Below are positions 13,189-25,134 of a stretch of 64,000 nt of DNA, piece by piece. A program made the translations under genes and the position numbers. Within the stretch, counting starts at the first letter, position 1; each line of letters begins with the position of its first letter. The stretch covers positions 113,968 to 177,967 of the forward strand of contig QNGE01000136.1 of assembly GCA_008508345.1 (NCBI GenBank), given 5' to 3'. Origin of the DNA: Paragonimus westermani. Lineage: Eukaryota > Platyhelminthes > Trematoda > Plagiorchiida > Troglotrematidae. The notes beneath the pieces were generated by a model that made no database searches, had not been told where the DNA came from, and saw nothing but the letters and a program-made list of their open reading frames with translations.

Positions 13189-14000
13189 TCAATGGGTATT
13201 TTCGACCGAATATGTTAACAGCTCGTTTACTCTCTTTAGTTGTAAGCTCAAAAGATGCAAGTTGTGTATAAGAGACACGGAGAAAGACAAAATATGGACA
13301 CCCATACGGTTGCACTCCGGGTTTTGTTGACGTAATAGTATTCTGAATGATCTAAATGTGTCAACCTGGTGACCTGTTATCATGAGGGACTGGCAATCGA
13401 TGGTACGGGGCTTCGAGCAACGGATTCACTGGTTTGAGATTTTTGTATCGTGAGTTGTTTTAGCGGGTTTAGGGGGCATCCTGCCACTTGCTAAGATAGC
13501 CGTTGGTCTGTTCTGCCCATGTAAATGTCATCTCAACTGCACGTAAACTGAGAGACAGAATAGTCAGACAAACTGCATTTGCGATTGAGTAGAGCGGGTC
13601 CTTCGGTGGTTTGAACCAAACGTAACTGGGCAGCCACATATGTGCATGACAGGACAGATTTCAACTTGCATCTTATGTCGTTTTCCAAATGATCCACTTT
13701 GAATTGTGAAAATAGAGATATATCTTTCTTTTGAGCTGTCTAGACTGTCTCATTGAATTCGATTGTCATGCTGTGAATGTCTATGAGGTTCTCAGGGTAA
13801 CCGTTTTCCATTAACTTCTTTCTCAAAACCTCTGCCTTCGTCTGCAGCCTATCAGGGGTGCGAATGCGCCTGGCCCTATTGAATAGAGCTTTGACAAAGC
13901 CCCACTTTTATGTTACCAGGCAGAAGCTGGAGAAATGGCGTGACATATGAGTGAATAAAATTAGCAGAAAAGGAACACATTGAACACGTTCATTCAAAAG
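13189..14000 (-). pseudogene. PLE fragment B, tail to tail with fragment A
   Basis: Reading the minus strand from about 14000 downward shows a decayed copy of the same region as fragment A. A reverse-transcriptase thumb/linker stretch (KALFNRARRIR at about 13900-13870) is followed by an NGYPENLIDI motif, a GIY-YIG remnant (QFTCS, then IYMGRTDQRLS near 13530) and a TGHQVDT block near 13370. Frameshifts and in-frame stops separate these blocks, so it is inactive. It faces fragment A with only about 150 bases between their 3' ends. Confidence 0.75.
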
Positions 14001-17000
14001 CGAATATTTAGTAATGATTGTCAGACCAATTCCTTCGTTCAGTCCCCTCAGTTGCACAGACTTGGATGATTAGATGATGTACTTAGGATGCCAACTAGTC
14101 GTCTGCCACACCGAGCACTCTTTGTCAACGCTGCGACCGACTGATGTAAGGTGCAAAGTGGACAGATGAAGTCCTGGAGTGGACAAATGAAATCGTTCAC
14201 GAAGTGGTTGACCACTGTGGATCGGGTTCGTCTCCTGGGCTGTGGCCGTCGTGACTCACAGAGTTAGTAGCTGGAGAGTAAGTGAGATGGGGGATAGTCG
14301 AGCTCAGTGGCGTGGATGTTGTCGTTGTTTGGTCGAGTTATCTGTTAAACGAGTCTTTTTCTTTTCTCCCTTTTTCTTCCCTTAGAGGGTTTTGATTTTT
14401 TTCGTGGTTATGTAATAATTAAACACAGTGAGACCAACTGTCTGTGATGACGATGATGATGATGATGACGATGGTGATGATGAACCAGTTACTTGGTACA
14501 CACAGACTACCAACCGTACGTTCACGTCAAGTGTTTGAGTGCGGATGTTTGAGCTTCTTTTGGGAAACGATGGGTGCCATGAAATGTAACCGGCATGCCT
14601 TCTGATTGGATGTAGTGTATAGCACAAAGATAGGCACCAGACGATTAAGGGTCATCACGGGTGTATTTCGGATGGTGATTGAGTGAGTTGGGTATTCTGG
14701 TGGGAAGAAATGTCTAATCTTAACTAAGGGTTCGTTTCTGAAAGCAATCAGTTTGCTGGATGTGCAAGAAACGCAATCGTTCGTTAAAGCAGTGTGATCT
14801 TGCAAGATTGCTGCCTCTTCCTCACTACGTAGACGTGTTAGATCCTCCGATCAGTGGTTTCGTTTCCAAACCCAATCAGTAATCTCTGGGTCACACTTAC
14901 TCGACAATCACATGATGATACCAAAATCCATGACTTCGTGAAGATGCTACTGTTTACTTTGAGGCATTACTTCAGAACTTTTGCTCAATGTACCTTCGTT
15001 CACATGTAACGAATATTCCGAAGTGATGTGCTGGCTTTTTGAAACATTCTGTTCGAGGCTCATAGTGATCTAGCAGTTTCCCCACCGGCACAGATGCAAC
15101 TTCCCTCACTAATTCGTTAAGTGTAAACGAGTTTCAAACAACTTCTTATTAGAAAAATGGGAACTCAACTCAGTACTTTAAATATGAAAAACTAACATTT
15201 TTCGCTTTATTTCGTCAAAGTTATCCGTATTCTACAACAATTTTTTCGCCGATATACAGGCTGGCTGACTGCTTCAACACAGAGGGAGAGAACACTTTGT
15301 TCGAGTGATACACTTAATTCTGATTCAAACTGCAAGGTTTTTTTTATTTTTACCCTTGCTGACTGATCGTTTTCATTATTACTACATCGCATTCATTGTG
15401 ACCTTGGCAGTTTAATCATCACTGTACATTCACCCACAACTGTTTGTGAGAACGGACTGGGTACCTGGAGCATCTTCTTAAGTGCACTTGATAATGCTGT
15501 GGTTTGGATATCTCATTCAAGCCGTCACCTGTAGTAGCCTTAAACCTACTGACTGATGTTCCGATTGCTAAGAAGTAGTCATCGATTATGATTGTTTTCT
15601 TTGTAGAGAAATATGGCTGTCCACTAGCAATTTATTCCATTCTCTGACCCGAAAAAATCCGATCGTGGTTCCATCTTCCTTGGGTGGGTAGGCGAACAAA
15701 GTGGCTCACTTGCGAGCATCTGGACTATCTCTAAGTGTCGTTCAACTCAAGGTCTTATATGTTAGGGGAAAGTTGTTCGTCGATGTTAATCTTAGAACGT
15801 TCATAACTGATGAAGGACAGCTGGTTTTAACCTTCCGATTCCGTGATCCAAGTACGAATGGGCTGAAAAGAATAACCATTTATTTTGCATGATTTACGTT
15901 TCACAGTGATCAGGCAACCTGAAAGTTAATGTATAGCTTCCACTGGCATTTTTAGTCAGAAACACTTAGCTATCTAAAATGCGGTAAATGCATCAACTCT
16001 TCACATTGTAACCTTACAATGTCTTGCGACGTGAAAAGAAGAACATAGGTAGTTCGTCAATCTCACGTGAACCTTTTAACTTCGAATACTATGATATCGC
16101 AAAACTCTGAAAATTCACTCTTCATAACGCGGTATGAATTAACTAAAAAGAAAATATTCTTTGCAAGGACGTATTAAAGAAGAGCATTATCCACCGAAGA
16201 ATGCTCAAAAAAACAACAGCACTGTCGCCATTGAAGTCCTGTTATGCTGAAAAGCAATTCAAGCTCAGAAAGGTACAAGCGATTTAGTGCATTGCCTTGG
16301 GGCCTGCTCTGCTGTGAAAATGTCATTTGGAATCCCTAAACAGGATGATATGACTCATGTTATCACCTTCAGTGAGTTTACCAACTGTGAGTGTTTTCAT
16401 GTTCTGTCTTCTTCTGCAGCCTGGTCTCTTATTTTTTGTTAAGTCCGTCTGACTAATTCACTGGGCTCATATATCTGAAAAAATTTCCGTATGACTCAAA
16501 GGGTTAGATATAAAACAGGTCATCCAAGTAATATCTAGTCACTTTTCCCCAATGAATCGGGGAAGTTTACAATGCTGTTCACTTGGTTTCAAAACTGTTA
16601 ACCAATTTTTATACAGATGTCTAAATCAGTTCCAAGCTTTGTTTCCTGTCTTTCCAATCACCACTTTGAATCTTTAATGTGATCGTGAAAACTTGTTGCC
16701 AGAAATAATTGTTGCTATTCCGGAATGGCTGGAGAAAACACATGTTCCTTTTGCAGAATTCCAAGGACTAGGGTCTAATCACTGAAGACTATTCATAAGC
16801 AGCACACCTTACACCAGGATCACTTTTTGGTATTTCCCGCTTGTGTGCTGCATGTGGAGGAAAATATGTTTCGCCTCTTTTCAAAAAGTGAATTCAAAAG
16901 GTTTATATTCTTGCGAATAGCATTTTTAATGAGCTAAATAAGCCAAACGTTTTCCCAGCTTGCTACCAATAGTATGAACTCTACATTACTTAAACATGTT

Positions 17001-17530
17001 TCTACTACAAGAACAGTTGATTTCACCGAGCGGTTGCAACTATAAATTCAAATTAACTGTGAAACCTGCAGGGGAGACACTCTCATGAGATTACATCGTG
17101 TCATTCACTAATGTTTCCTTGTAAGCTACATTTGTGTTGCTTATCTCCTATGTTCAGCATGCCAACAAAATTGATGCACATTGATGGATCAACCGAAAAA
17201 TTGTAGTATCGTGTTTACTGTAGAAAACGACTTCTGGTGTCACCAATTTCATCTACTAAAAACAATACCATTTTCACAGAAAAATTCCCGAATATTTGTT
17301 GTCCAAACCGCTTGGCTGATCGTTTTGGATCACGTCAGGGTGATGTATTTCATTAATGAAAAGGTAACCGTCACAAGTTTACAAAGAATACTTACATCTA
17401 GTGGTGAAAAGCACATTTTATGCGGAAGGGAGATTTTCAGAATAATGTCCATTGAATTATTGTAACTTGTGACTTTTGTTACCTTTTATAAAGGGAAAGA
17501 AAAGCAAAAACGCCGAATCCAAAAACTGAC
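14000..17530. other. no recognisable gene
   Basis: This interval has a GAT/GAC trinucleotide run at 14443-14483 and otherwise AT-rich sequence. A tract ending TCTTCTTCTGCAG near 16423 looks like a splice acceptor on +, but no convincing exon follows. Confidence 0.3.
14443..14483. repeat. (GAT)n microsatellite
   Basis: About thirteen GAT/GAC/GGT-type triplets occur in a row. Read on - they give a false poly-serine peptide. Confidence 0.75.
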
Positions 17531-17665
17531 CTTCTTACTGGTTTGCCTTCCAACAGAATCACGTGGTCCTGGACTGTGCGCATGACCAATTCAAACTCCA
17601 TCAGATGAAAAGGTCGGAGTACAATTCGAATAGCCGGTGTAAATGCATCGCCGTTGCGGTAAACA
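17531..17665 (-). CDS. exon encoding half of a doublecortin (DCX) domain
   Basis: On the minus strand a pyrimidine-rich acceptor ending CTTGTGCAG (17666-17674) and a donor AAG|GTCAGT (17530) bound a 135-nt exon, phase 2 at both ends. It encodes 44 residues starting VYRNGDAF, then RIVLRPFHLMEFELVM, and ending GKPVRR. The VYRNGD opening, the hydrophobic helix and the GxxVRR end, where LYT-x-x-G usually follows, are hallmarks of the first two thirds of a DCX domain. This ubiquitin-like fold binds microtubules or partners in ciliary and cytoskeletal proteins (DCX/DCLK, DCDC2, RP1 classes). The exon carrying the rest of the domain was not found downstream. Which family member this is cannot be told from one exon. 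I regard the domain call as strong and the exon borders as good. Confidence 0.72.
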
Positions 17666-17902
17666 CTGCACAAGAAAGAGTTATGTTGTAAACATTGATA
17701 AGGAAAACAAGAAAAGATGGAAATATCATTCTAGAGCGTCCAAGTTACGTGACATTAACATGAACCTATCTCATTGAACAGAAAAACTTACACACTTATC
17801 CGTTTGCCTTAGAGTTTAGTTTTCTTGCCGCTAACAGTGTGATAACAGTTGGTGTGTTCGGTTGTTCCAATACTTACCAAATGACTAAACATCAGATGTC
17901 AC

Positions 17903-17984
17903 ACCGAATGCTGTATGCAAAAATTAGGAGCAATTTCTGTGGGCAGTTCATCATCAAATGAATACAGTTTTGTAGACTCGGCGA
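17903..17984 (-). CDS. candidate exon just upstream of the DCX exon
   Basis: On the minus strand a long T-rich tract (about 18015-17990) ends in an AG, opening an 82-nt segment that reads AESTKLYSFDDELPTEIAPN and continues to a histidine-serine pair. To join the DCX exon in frame it must end at 17903 (GT|GTGACA), a poor donor; the resulting codon would be GTT, just before VYRNGD. Without splicing there the frame meets a stop six bases on. Composition and position favour a real exon directly preceding the DCX fold. Confidence 0.4.
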
Positions 17985-18319
17985 CTTCAAACAGTAATTT
18001 GAAAATAAAAAAAGAATAAGTAGAGTGCAAATTGCCTCTAAAAAACCTCACGAAATTCCAGACTACTATAGGTCAGCTACTGAAACGGCGTACCTTTCAC
18101 ATTGACTATGGGTGGTTCACAGATCCACAAGTGAATAATCCACAGAGTTGGTTAAGGAAGAACTTTGGCGGTAGGACTATTGGTCACGGTATGCAAAACG
18201 ATTATTTCAAAATAATGCAGTAGTAATCGAGAAAACGAACGAACAGCGCAAGTTATCAAACCTTGAGCACCAACAGCGCATGACTATTTTATACGGACTC
18301 TTTGCTTAAATTAAGCCTG

Positions 18320-18700
18320 GGAAACAAATTTCTTGCACCCGGTCAATCCACAAATGCGTACTCATTAGCTTGCTATTGTACGGTGGAATATGAGTTTAAG
18401 AATTAGGCGTATGTGCAGGCGGACTAACGAACTTCATGGCCCAAAATGATTTGTCTGAACCCGTCAAAACCGCAACACATCTAGCTGATAGTAATCACCA
18501 ACTAGACCCCACAATGCCTTCCCACGTAGAGTCTTAAGAGTTGCGATCAGTCGCTCTAACTGTTCAGACAAAAGATAGTGGCCACTGGTGAGTCGAGCAT
18601 CCAACAGCCATCAGGTTTACAGAAAGCTAATCTGTTATTCATCCTGCAAACTCAGACCTCCAAAAAACAGCGAATTTCTTCCTAACATTTCCTGAAATGT
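18320..18700 (+). pseudogene. PLE fragment C: decayed endonuclease tail
   Basis: Blocks of a PLE C-terminus follow each other with frameshifts and stops. First comes YSLACYCTVEYEF near 18370, matching the spacing of the YSFVCSCRASYIG stretch in fragment A; the YIGR is lost. Then HLADSNHQLDPT appears near 18480, and RFTES and SDLQKTANFFLTFP near 18620-18690, matching the usual FAEA...PDLC.QK...L.LPW ending. It is heavily mutated and cannot be active. Confidence 0.62.
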
Positions 18701-19954
18701 GCCTAGTAAAAGTCCTACTGAGCCGGGTGTGATAGTTTCGAGACACAGTCTAAGTCAGACAGAAACAGCGCCCATAGACGCAATAACCTTGTTGTTGTTG
18801 TTGGAAATGATAACATGACAGAAGTGAGACGGTTTCATCAATTACGTATAGAAAGCCATCACCAAAGAGGCTATCAAACACTCATTAATTTGGATGATCG
18901 TCTCCAGTGATGTGTAAATAATGTCACAATTTCAACTTAATCCGGAATAGTGGCGGTTGCGTAGCTTGTCACAAGTTCAAACTAGGGCCACTCTAAACAA
19001 AATACTTGGTTTAAATCACCGAGAGACACTAGGGGACTTCGATTGACAAACATCGGAAATCACTCACAATTTACCTCACCATTCACTGTTCGGTGTCTCC
19101 ATGTGGATGGAAAGGCTGCAACTGTTTGTGATTAACGCTCAAGATATATTGTTGTCACCGTTATTGTGGTACTTTTGTCCTTCTTGTGGTTTTGTGTGCT
19201 AAATTTGTGTATCATTGTCAAGTTCCATGTTATGCCGTTCACATCATATAGATTACGAGACAGAGACCGAATGATTTCTAACAATATCTCTAACACCACA
19301 CTGTTCTCTTGAACCTCCCTTAGTGTGTTAAAGTGTTGGACAGTTTGAATCAAACATAGTTATTTTCCGATAACACAGCCGAGAATCTCTGTTTCTTCAT
19401 TAAACTATCGCTGTCCTCCGGATATTGCGGAGTCCACAGAGCTGTCCTTGAAAGTAATGACACCGTCAAAACGCGAAGATATTGTAGAGAAAGACCATAT
19501 TAAAGCAACTCCGAGAACTTTATTAAATCGTGGACTGGAAAGCAGGAAAAGTGTCTACTGGAGCCCAAAGTTACGATAAATGGCAGCTGAACAGACGCAT
19601 TGTGAACAATCGAAAATGACTCGCTTTATTATACTTCATCTGCGTGGTTTATCCGACTGTCAAAAGTCAGTCTAACCTAGGAAATGATTCAAACTTAACT
19701 ATTTGTCCTTAAACTGAAGGATTACCATTGGATTCTCCAGTGCGTTCACTATAAGTAGATATCTTCGTGAGAAAACTTTAATATCGATAGTTAAGTCCTA
19801 TTATTGATATTGTGTTACTCTCTTGACGTTGCATGGACCATAGTTTTGTTCTGCTGAGATACAGCCGCAATCTACTTTGTGTTATTCAACCATTCCATCC
19901 AACACATCCATCTGTCGCCTTTACATTTGAAACAGAATCAGAAAACTGGTTTCG
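18700..19954. other. no recognisable feature
   Basis: This is AT-rich sequence without identifiable motifs. A 73-codon open frame on - (19132-19353) is not supported by splice signals. Confidence 0.3.
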
Positions 19955-20150
19955 ATTTCTAAATGTTAACTGGAACAGCACTCACAATTATTCTTAGCTT
20001 CTGCTTTCAGCTAGAATCTCCAGCCATTCGCGAGCTACAATTATGTTGGAGCTCGTTGCCGATACTCATTTTCGCCATTACCGTGTTGACAACATAGCCA
20101 TCTATCTCACATCAGGCACTACCGAATTACCACTTACAAGTGTTCGGCCA
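19955..20150 (-). repeat. tRNA-derived SINE, copy 3 (strongly diverged)
   Basis: The stretch ACCGTGTTGAC...CACATCAGGC.CTACCGAATTA at about 20080-20140 and CTCCAGCCA at about 20020 align with the head and tail of the SINE at 4840-5107. The B box is no longer readable. Confidence 0.45.
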
Positions 20151-20174
20151 CAGTTCCTAGTGAGAAAAGCTCAG

Positions 20175-20320
20175 GCTGTCGAAACGCCTCGATGATTGAC
20201 TCAGTTACTTTCTGGTACTTCCAAGCTGCAGTTCCACAACAAGGACTTCTGATTCGTGGTAAACGTTCTGGCTTTCTTGTGCCTGTTGAACTGTATTTTC
20301 AGGCTGCTGAGTACTTGCCG
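20175..20320 (+). CDS. candidate exon, unidentified gene
   Basis: This open segment ends at an excellent donor, CCG|GTGAGT at 20321. The acceptor (GCTCAG at 20169-20174) lacks a strong pyrimidine tract. It opens in phase 1 and ends in phase 0, encoding 48 residues including FWYFQAAVPQQGLL and LVPVELYFQAAEYLP. The composition is protein-like, but I recognise no domain. It begins only about 25 bases after a SINE copy, so its 5' border is uncertain. Confidence 0.33.
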
Positions 20321-20339
20321 GTGAGTTTTCAGATTTGAA

Positions 20340-21967
20340 TTAGATACCATTCATATTTGCGAGTAGGTTTAGTGAAATCAGAAACTTCGACCTAGCTGAG
20401 TAGTTCTATCAGTGGGGTTGTGGACTAGGATATTCCTAAACAGAACATCATGTAAATTTTGATATTTTCCTTCTCAAGTTCAACTACAGTTTAGTTTATT
20501 GTCTTGTCGGTAGAGTAACGTCAGTTCGCTCTTCACATATACCTGATCAAAAATCTAAGGAAACCGCCAATGCGTTAAGAGAAACGGTTGCTACGAAAGC
20601 TTTCTAACCCGAATTGATTCGCGTTCACACATAAAACACTACCACAACAATAAAGGGGAGAACCGTTTTGGAAAGAAAACGTTAATCAAATTGTCACTGG
20701 CATAAATGCTATCTGCAGAAATGTCTATAAAAGCAGGGAGTATGAAACTTCTGGTGGAAGTGATGATAAGATGAACACCACTTTTAAATAACCCAATAAG
20801 GCCTTCGATGCATTCTTAATGCTACAAGGCTAGATGAGTTCTCACAGATCAACTTGTTGCCTTTAACTCCGGTCAAGCCACTAGCTGTCACATTATGTAA
20901 GTAAATTGTATTGGACAATTTTCTTGCAACTACGAAAACGTATTAGCAACAGAGATGACGAACGACATTCATCGAACCCAAAATACCGCATCATACATTG
21001 CAAGAAAACTATATGATACTGGTAGCAATAGCAGTGTCGTATGTTGATTTGGTGCCCTAATAAATGCTAATACATTAGAAGATATTGTAAAGCTTTACTG
21101 TCTACCCTGTCCCAATAGACTGGAGAGGTTCTGTTTCAAATAATGTCGACCTGTTTGCAACATCGTTTTCAATGTAGGGCGACTGCCGAAATTTTCGATT
21201 GTGTAAAACAAAACGTCGCGTAGTCGTACGTAATTCACTGAATATATAAAGTACATCTAGAAGTACTCAAGTGTTATTGCAAATTTCACGGTAACTAGAC
21301 TGTTTAGCCGACCTCTTTCGAAAACTGTACTAAACTTCAGTATTGATCTTATCATGACTGATTAGTATCGCACAGCTTCGATTGCAAAGTGAACCTCGGC
21401 TCAACCGCTTACCAGTTGAATTCAGCCTGCTAAATGACCCGAGAATTCAGCTTGACCAACATTCCTGGATAAGTGATTGAGTTAACAGTGGCACCCCTCC
21501 AGACAGTGGGACAACCTGGACATCGTTAAAGAGTGGTTGTAGCTAACAGTTTTGACTTAAAACATTGATTGCTTCCAATACGCGGTCCGTGGGGTAGTGG
21601 TCAAAACTTTCATTTCACAAACACAGACTTGAAATCAAATTTTCATCAGGGCATGGACATTCAACGAACCACCAGAAATCCAGCATGGTGTTCAGGTTCA
21701 CCTTTGTAATCTAAGGGACTAACCCAGTGATAAGCAAGTGTCTGTGTCCCATGTGGATCAAGTAACACCTTAAATTTCTTCCCAGGTGTGAATGCCTGAG
21801 AGTATTTTATTCACGAAAACGAGCCCGTGTCCTTCAAGCTCCAAGTAAGACGTGTTAGTGGCATCAGTTGCGAATCAAATGAAAAACTCAGCAAGTATCA
21901 TCAATCAAGTTTTTTATTTTCGCCCAGCTTGATGACAGATTGATTTAAGTTAGTGTGAATAATTTGC
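20340..21967. other. mostly featureless; possible tRNA-like repeat at 21582-21645
   Basis: No coding signal is seen. At 21582-21645 (+) the words GGGGTAGTGGTCAAAACTT and GACTTGAAATC have the spacing of a degenerate tRNA-type A and B box, suggesting an old SINE. Confidence 0.25.
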
Positions 21968-22045
21968 ATGCAATTTTATGCACGTTTATATGCGCCTCAA
22001 ACATATGATTTACAAAACGCTTTTTTCTCGAATGTAAGGAAACAG
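21968..22045 (+). CDS. candidate short first exon
   Basis: An ATG at 21968 is followed by 26 open codons up to a strong donor, ACAG|GTGAGT. The peptide starts MQFYARLYAPQTYDLQ. A stop lies shortly upstream in frame and no AG lies between, so if real it must be an initiating exon. No partner exon was identified. Confidence 0.25.
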
Positions 22046-22049
22046 GTGA

Positions 22050-23379
22050 GTTTGGTATACACAGTTATATTTCAGAGAACTTTCGATACACCTCTCCAAA
22101 CGTGTACAATAATACTGAAACCTGAAAGCTACTTTAAACAATGGTTCCCGTAAATTATCTGAAAAGAGACAATACACTGCAGATGTGCGTGAAAATACTG
22201 GTTTAAGATACGGGCTTGAGACGTAAGATCAAAATCTTTAGGCCTAGAAAATAGAGTTCCAGATGACATGACGTGAATAATATATTCGTTGAGATGGACT
22301 GGAAAGTAACAGAAAGTATTATCATGATATATATAAAGTGATGTTTTAAGAAATTAAGTGTTAGGAACAAATTTTATGAGGGTTTGAATGAAGGCTAAAC
22401 GTGAACTGATAGGTTTACAGGGAAACATGATTGTTGGAGGATGTAGAAGAGAAGGCTGTAGAAACGGCAATGATTTAACGCAATGATTCACACTTGTCCA
22501 GGGAGGAAAAGACTGACACCCACCTGCCACCGTGTTTACAAAGCTCGTGTTTTATTAAACGGTCTGCAAAAAGCAACACTGAGGGCCAACATGATATAGG
22601 CATTCCGTTCAGTGAGGACGATAGACGGTTTTAAAGTTCGCACTCTGGTAAATCATATATATGACTGAGTACATCCGTTCTACCTTATTGTGCCTTCGGG
22701 CTGTCGTACAATCACAAGATGCCGCCAGATATTCCCACGGTCGTGACTTACTCAGAAAAAATCCCCATCGAACCTGTTTGTTTAGCTTCGTGAAAACAAA
22801 CTTGCAAAAGATTTTCCCACAGTACGTACTCTGCAGGTTGACAGGTGGTTAAGTTTAACCAACCCCATCTTAAACCGTTGGTTCAAGTGACTACACACCA
22901 CTGCATCCATCGACTTGTTGCTGCGCACCACATGTCCTTTACATCGACTGCTTCTCTTCATCACATCCTACTGTTATAAACACTAATCCTCTCCAGTCTA
23001 GATTCAGGCAACAGGGGGCAGTTATGAGTGCACAGCCAAAAAACAACCCACAATCACATCAATTTTTTACGTATGAAAATCTTTTTGGATTTTCAACTGA
23101 AAATTGACACTGATTTCAAAGTTATGCTGCATTTTTAGAAACAGAATAAATTTGATAGTCCACTTGATTCAGATTCACTACTGCGATTGCACTTGGAATC
23201 GTTGCTTGTGAATGTATATTTATAAGAATTTGTGTGACTGCAGTGAGCGCAAAATAGAAACACGCGTCTAGGAACATCTAATTTCTAGATCGGCATTCCG
23301 AGGTAAACGAATTAGACAGGTACTGTTGTGTGGTGATGGAATGTCACGGCTCAGTGTAGCTGATTAAGAATGGGAAAAA
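22050..23379. other. no recognisable feature
   Basis: No domain, repeat or convincing exon is seen. Confidence 0.3.
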
Positions 23380-23429
23380 TCAACATCGAGTGCACGGAAG
23401 CCAGTTTCGTGAATTGTATGACATTTCGA

Positions 23430-24110
23430 TCAGAGGAGAATACACGTCAGGTATGTAAACAGCACCGTAGCCGACACGCAGATCGTCGAGAGAACGAGGA
23501 GAATCTGAACGGCTGTTGTTGCAACTAGAACCATCTTTGCGAGGGAAGGAGGGTAATGGGAACGAGTGATCGCCAGACACTCCTTCTCTGTCGCTGAGTA
23601 GTTTTGTTTAGCAGGGCTTGGTACCCAAATGGCATATTCCACAACACCGTCCTCCTGCTTTATTACAGCTCCGATTCCTACATCACTCGGGACAACGAAG
23701 GTCTGTCCAGTCACTACCAATTTCAGGGTCAGCTGTCTCTTCTTCAGCAATCGTTGAATCTCAGCAAACGTTTGAATGACATTTTATGACCAGTGTACCT
23801 AAAAATCTTCCCTCATACTTTCGTATAATAAACTCGCGAGGTCATGGAATGTTTTGATGAAGCGACGGTAGAACTCAACGCGACCGAGGAACTGTTGCAA
23901 AGTCCTCTTCGATGTTGGCACCGGGATAAACCCGATCACCAGCAGTTTTTCGGACAGTGGCTGGACCTCACTCTGATAGGCCTTGTGACTGAGATGCACT
24001 ACCGTTCGTTTCGCCAGCTGAGACTTTGGACTGTTAGTTTGTGAGCCGGCCTGTTTAATCTTCTGCAACACATCTGAAACGTTTACTGTATGTTTTTCCC
24101 TCATTCGCAC
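23430..24110 (-). pseudogene. pol: gypsy RT connection and RNase H
   Basis: The frame 24110-23799 carries the connection blocks DVLQKIKQAG, SQLAKRTVVHLSH, FIPVPTSKRTLQQFLGRVEF and YRRFIKTFHDLASLLYE. After a frameshift, 23750-23430 carries RNase H blocks: GIGAVIKQEDGVVEYA and NYSATEKECLAI. The RNase H frame is lost after that, and no integrase follows. Block order and spacing match Ty3/gypsy elements closely. Confidence 0.85.
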
Positions 24111-24803
24111 TGCAAATAACTATATCTTCTCCATAGATAACAGTACTGGTGAATCCGTCCAACACCTTCAACATCAGTTGTCTGAACGTGAAAGGAACGC
24201 CTAGCAGCCCAAACAGTATACGTTCAAAGCGGTATTGGTTTGCTCCCACTGTGAAGGTCCGATTGTTTGATTGGAGCATGCCAATACCCGGAATGCAAGT
24301 CCAACAGTGTAAATACCCTGGCGTTCTGTAGCTTGTCAAAAATCTCTGCCACCGCCGGGACTGCTACGACTTTATTGATCATAACCTCGTCGAGCCGCCA
24401 GAATTCGACACAAAATCGAAATCAACCATTAGGCTTCTTCACCAACAAGACAGGAGAATTGAACAGGCTATCGGCCTCTTCGATGACTTTTTTCAGCATT
24501 CCCTTCATTTATCGTTCAGATTTTGGCCGCAGGTGTATTGGGTCTTTCTGGGACCGAATGGCCGAACTCGATTTGGCTCGATAGAGACTTCATGTTCAAC
24601 CCAGTCAGGATAGTCATACGGGTCCTGATCCACGGTGAACAATTCCTGAAATTTGCGTATAATTCATTCAGCAACTGACTATCACAAGTTGGTATTGTTC
24701 TGGGTGCGTTTGCTTCAATTTGTCCGAGTTGATGTTTGCGACTTCTAATTAGTGGAACCGCTCCATATTTCGTTAAGTGTTTATCATACTTCAAATAAAT
24801 CAC
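24055..24803 (-). pseudogene. pol: gypsy protease-RT linker and reverse transcriptase
   Basis: Frames 24803-24516 (linker) and about 24508-24055 (reverse transcriptase) carry the fingers and palm blocks: SLFNSPVLLVKKPNG, FRFCVEFWRLDEVMINK, LLDLHSGYWHAPI and RFERILFGLLGVPFTF. The first catalytic aspartate, in LDLHSGYW, is present. The Y-x-D-D box is YGEDIVI, with the first of the two aspartates replaced by glutamate. There is one in-frame stop after KKPNG and a frameshift near 24300. The copy is inactive. Confidence 0.85.
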
Positions 24804-24830
24804 GGCCTCTGCTCGGTTAAGAAAATCCGC

Positions 24831-25067
24831 TCATAGTATGGACTGACGTGCGTTGGGGGAACTGAAGAAAGGTTGTTTGACTACGTGGCCATTGACTTTG
24901 AGTGTAAACTCACCGACCGCTTGAATGACCATCATACACGGCTGAACAATACTTCCTGGTCTCGGGCTAATGAATGAAATCACGGCCCCAGTGTCAGTCA
25001 AACAGTACTCCGGGCTACCACTGATTTCTAACCTAGCCTGAACTGCTGTCTTACCAGCCACTCCCAT
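24831..25067 (-). pseudogene. pol: gypsy aspartic protease domain
   Basis: The frame carries the retropepsin active-site motif as CLTDTGAVISFIS, with the DTG triad intact, followed by a V.GH strand typical of retrotransposon proteases. It is cut off from the downstream reverse transcriptase by a stop at 24831. The role in an intact element is cleavage of the Gag-Pol polyprotein. Confidence 0.75.
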
Positions 25068-25134
25068 AACCGGATCTCACTTCCTAGACAAAAACAATGG
25101 AAGAAACGTTTATTCAAGACTTTCTCTTACCCAG

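Noticed and set aside
14382..14627. Serine-rich peptide on -
   Set aside because: The serine run is the GAT microsatellite read in one frame.
19132..19353. Possible further doublecortin exon on - (NLYDVNG)
   Set aside because: The resemblance to LYT-x-x-G is only partial, the position is upstream and not downstream of the DCX exon, and no good splice sites flank it.
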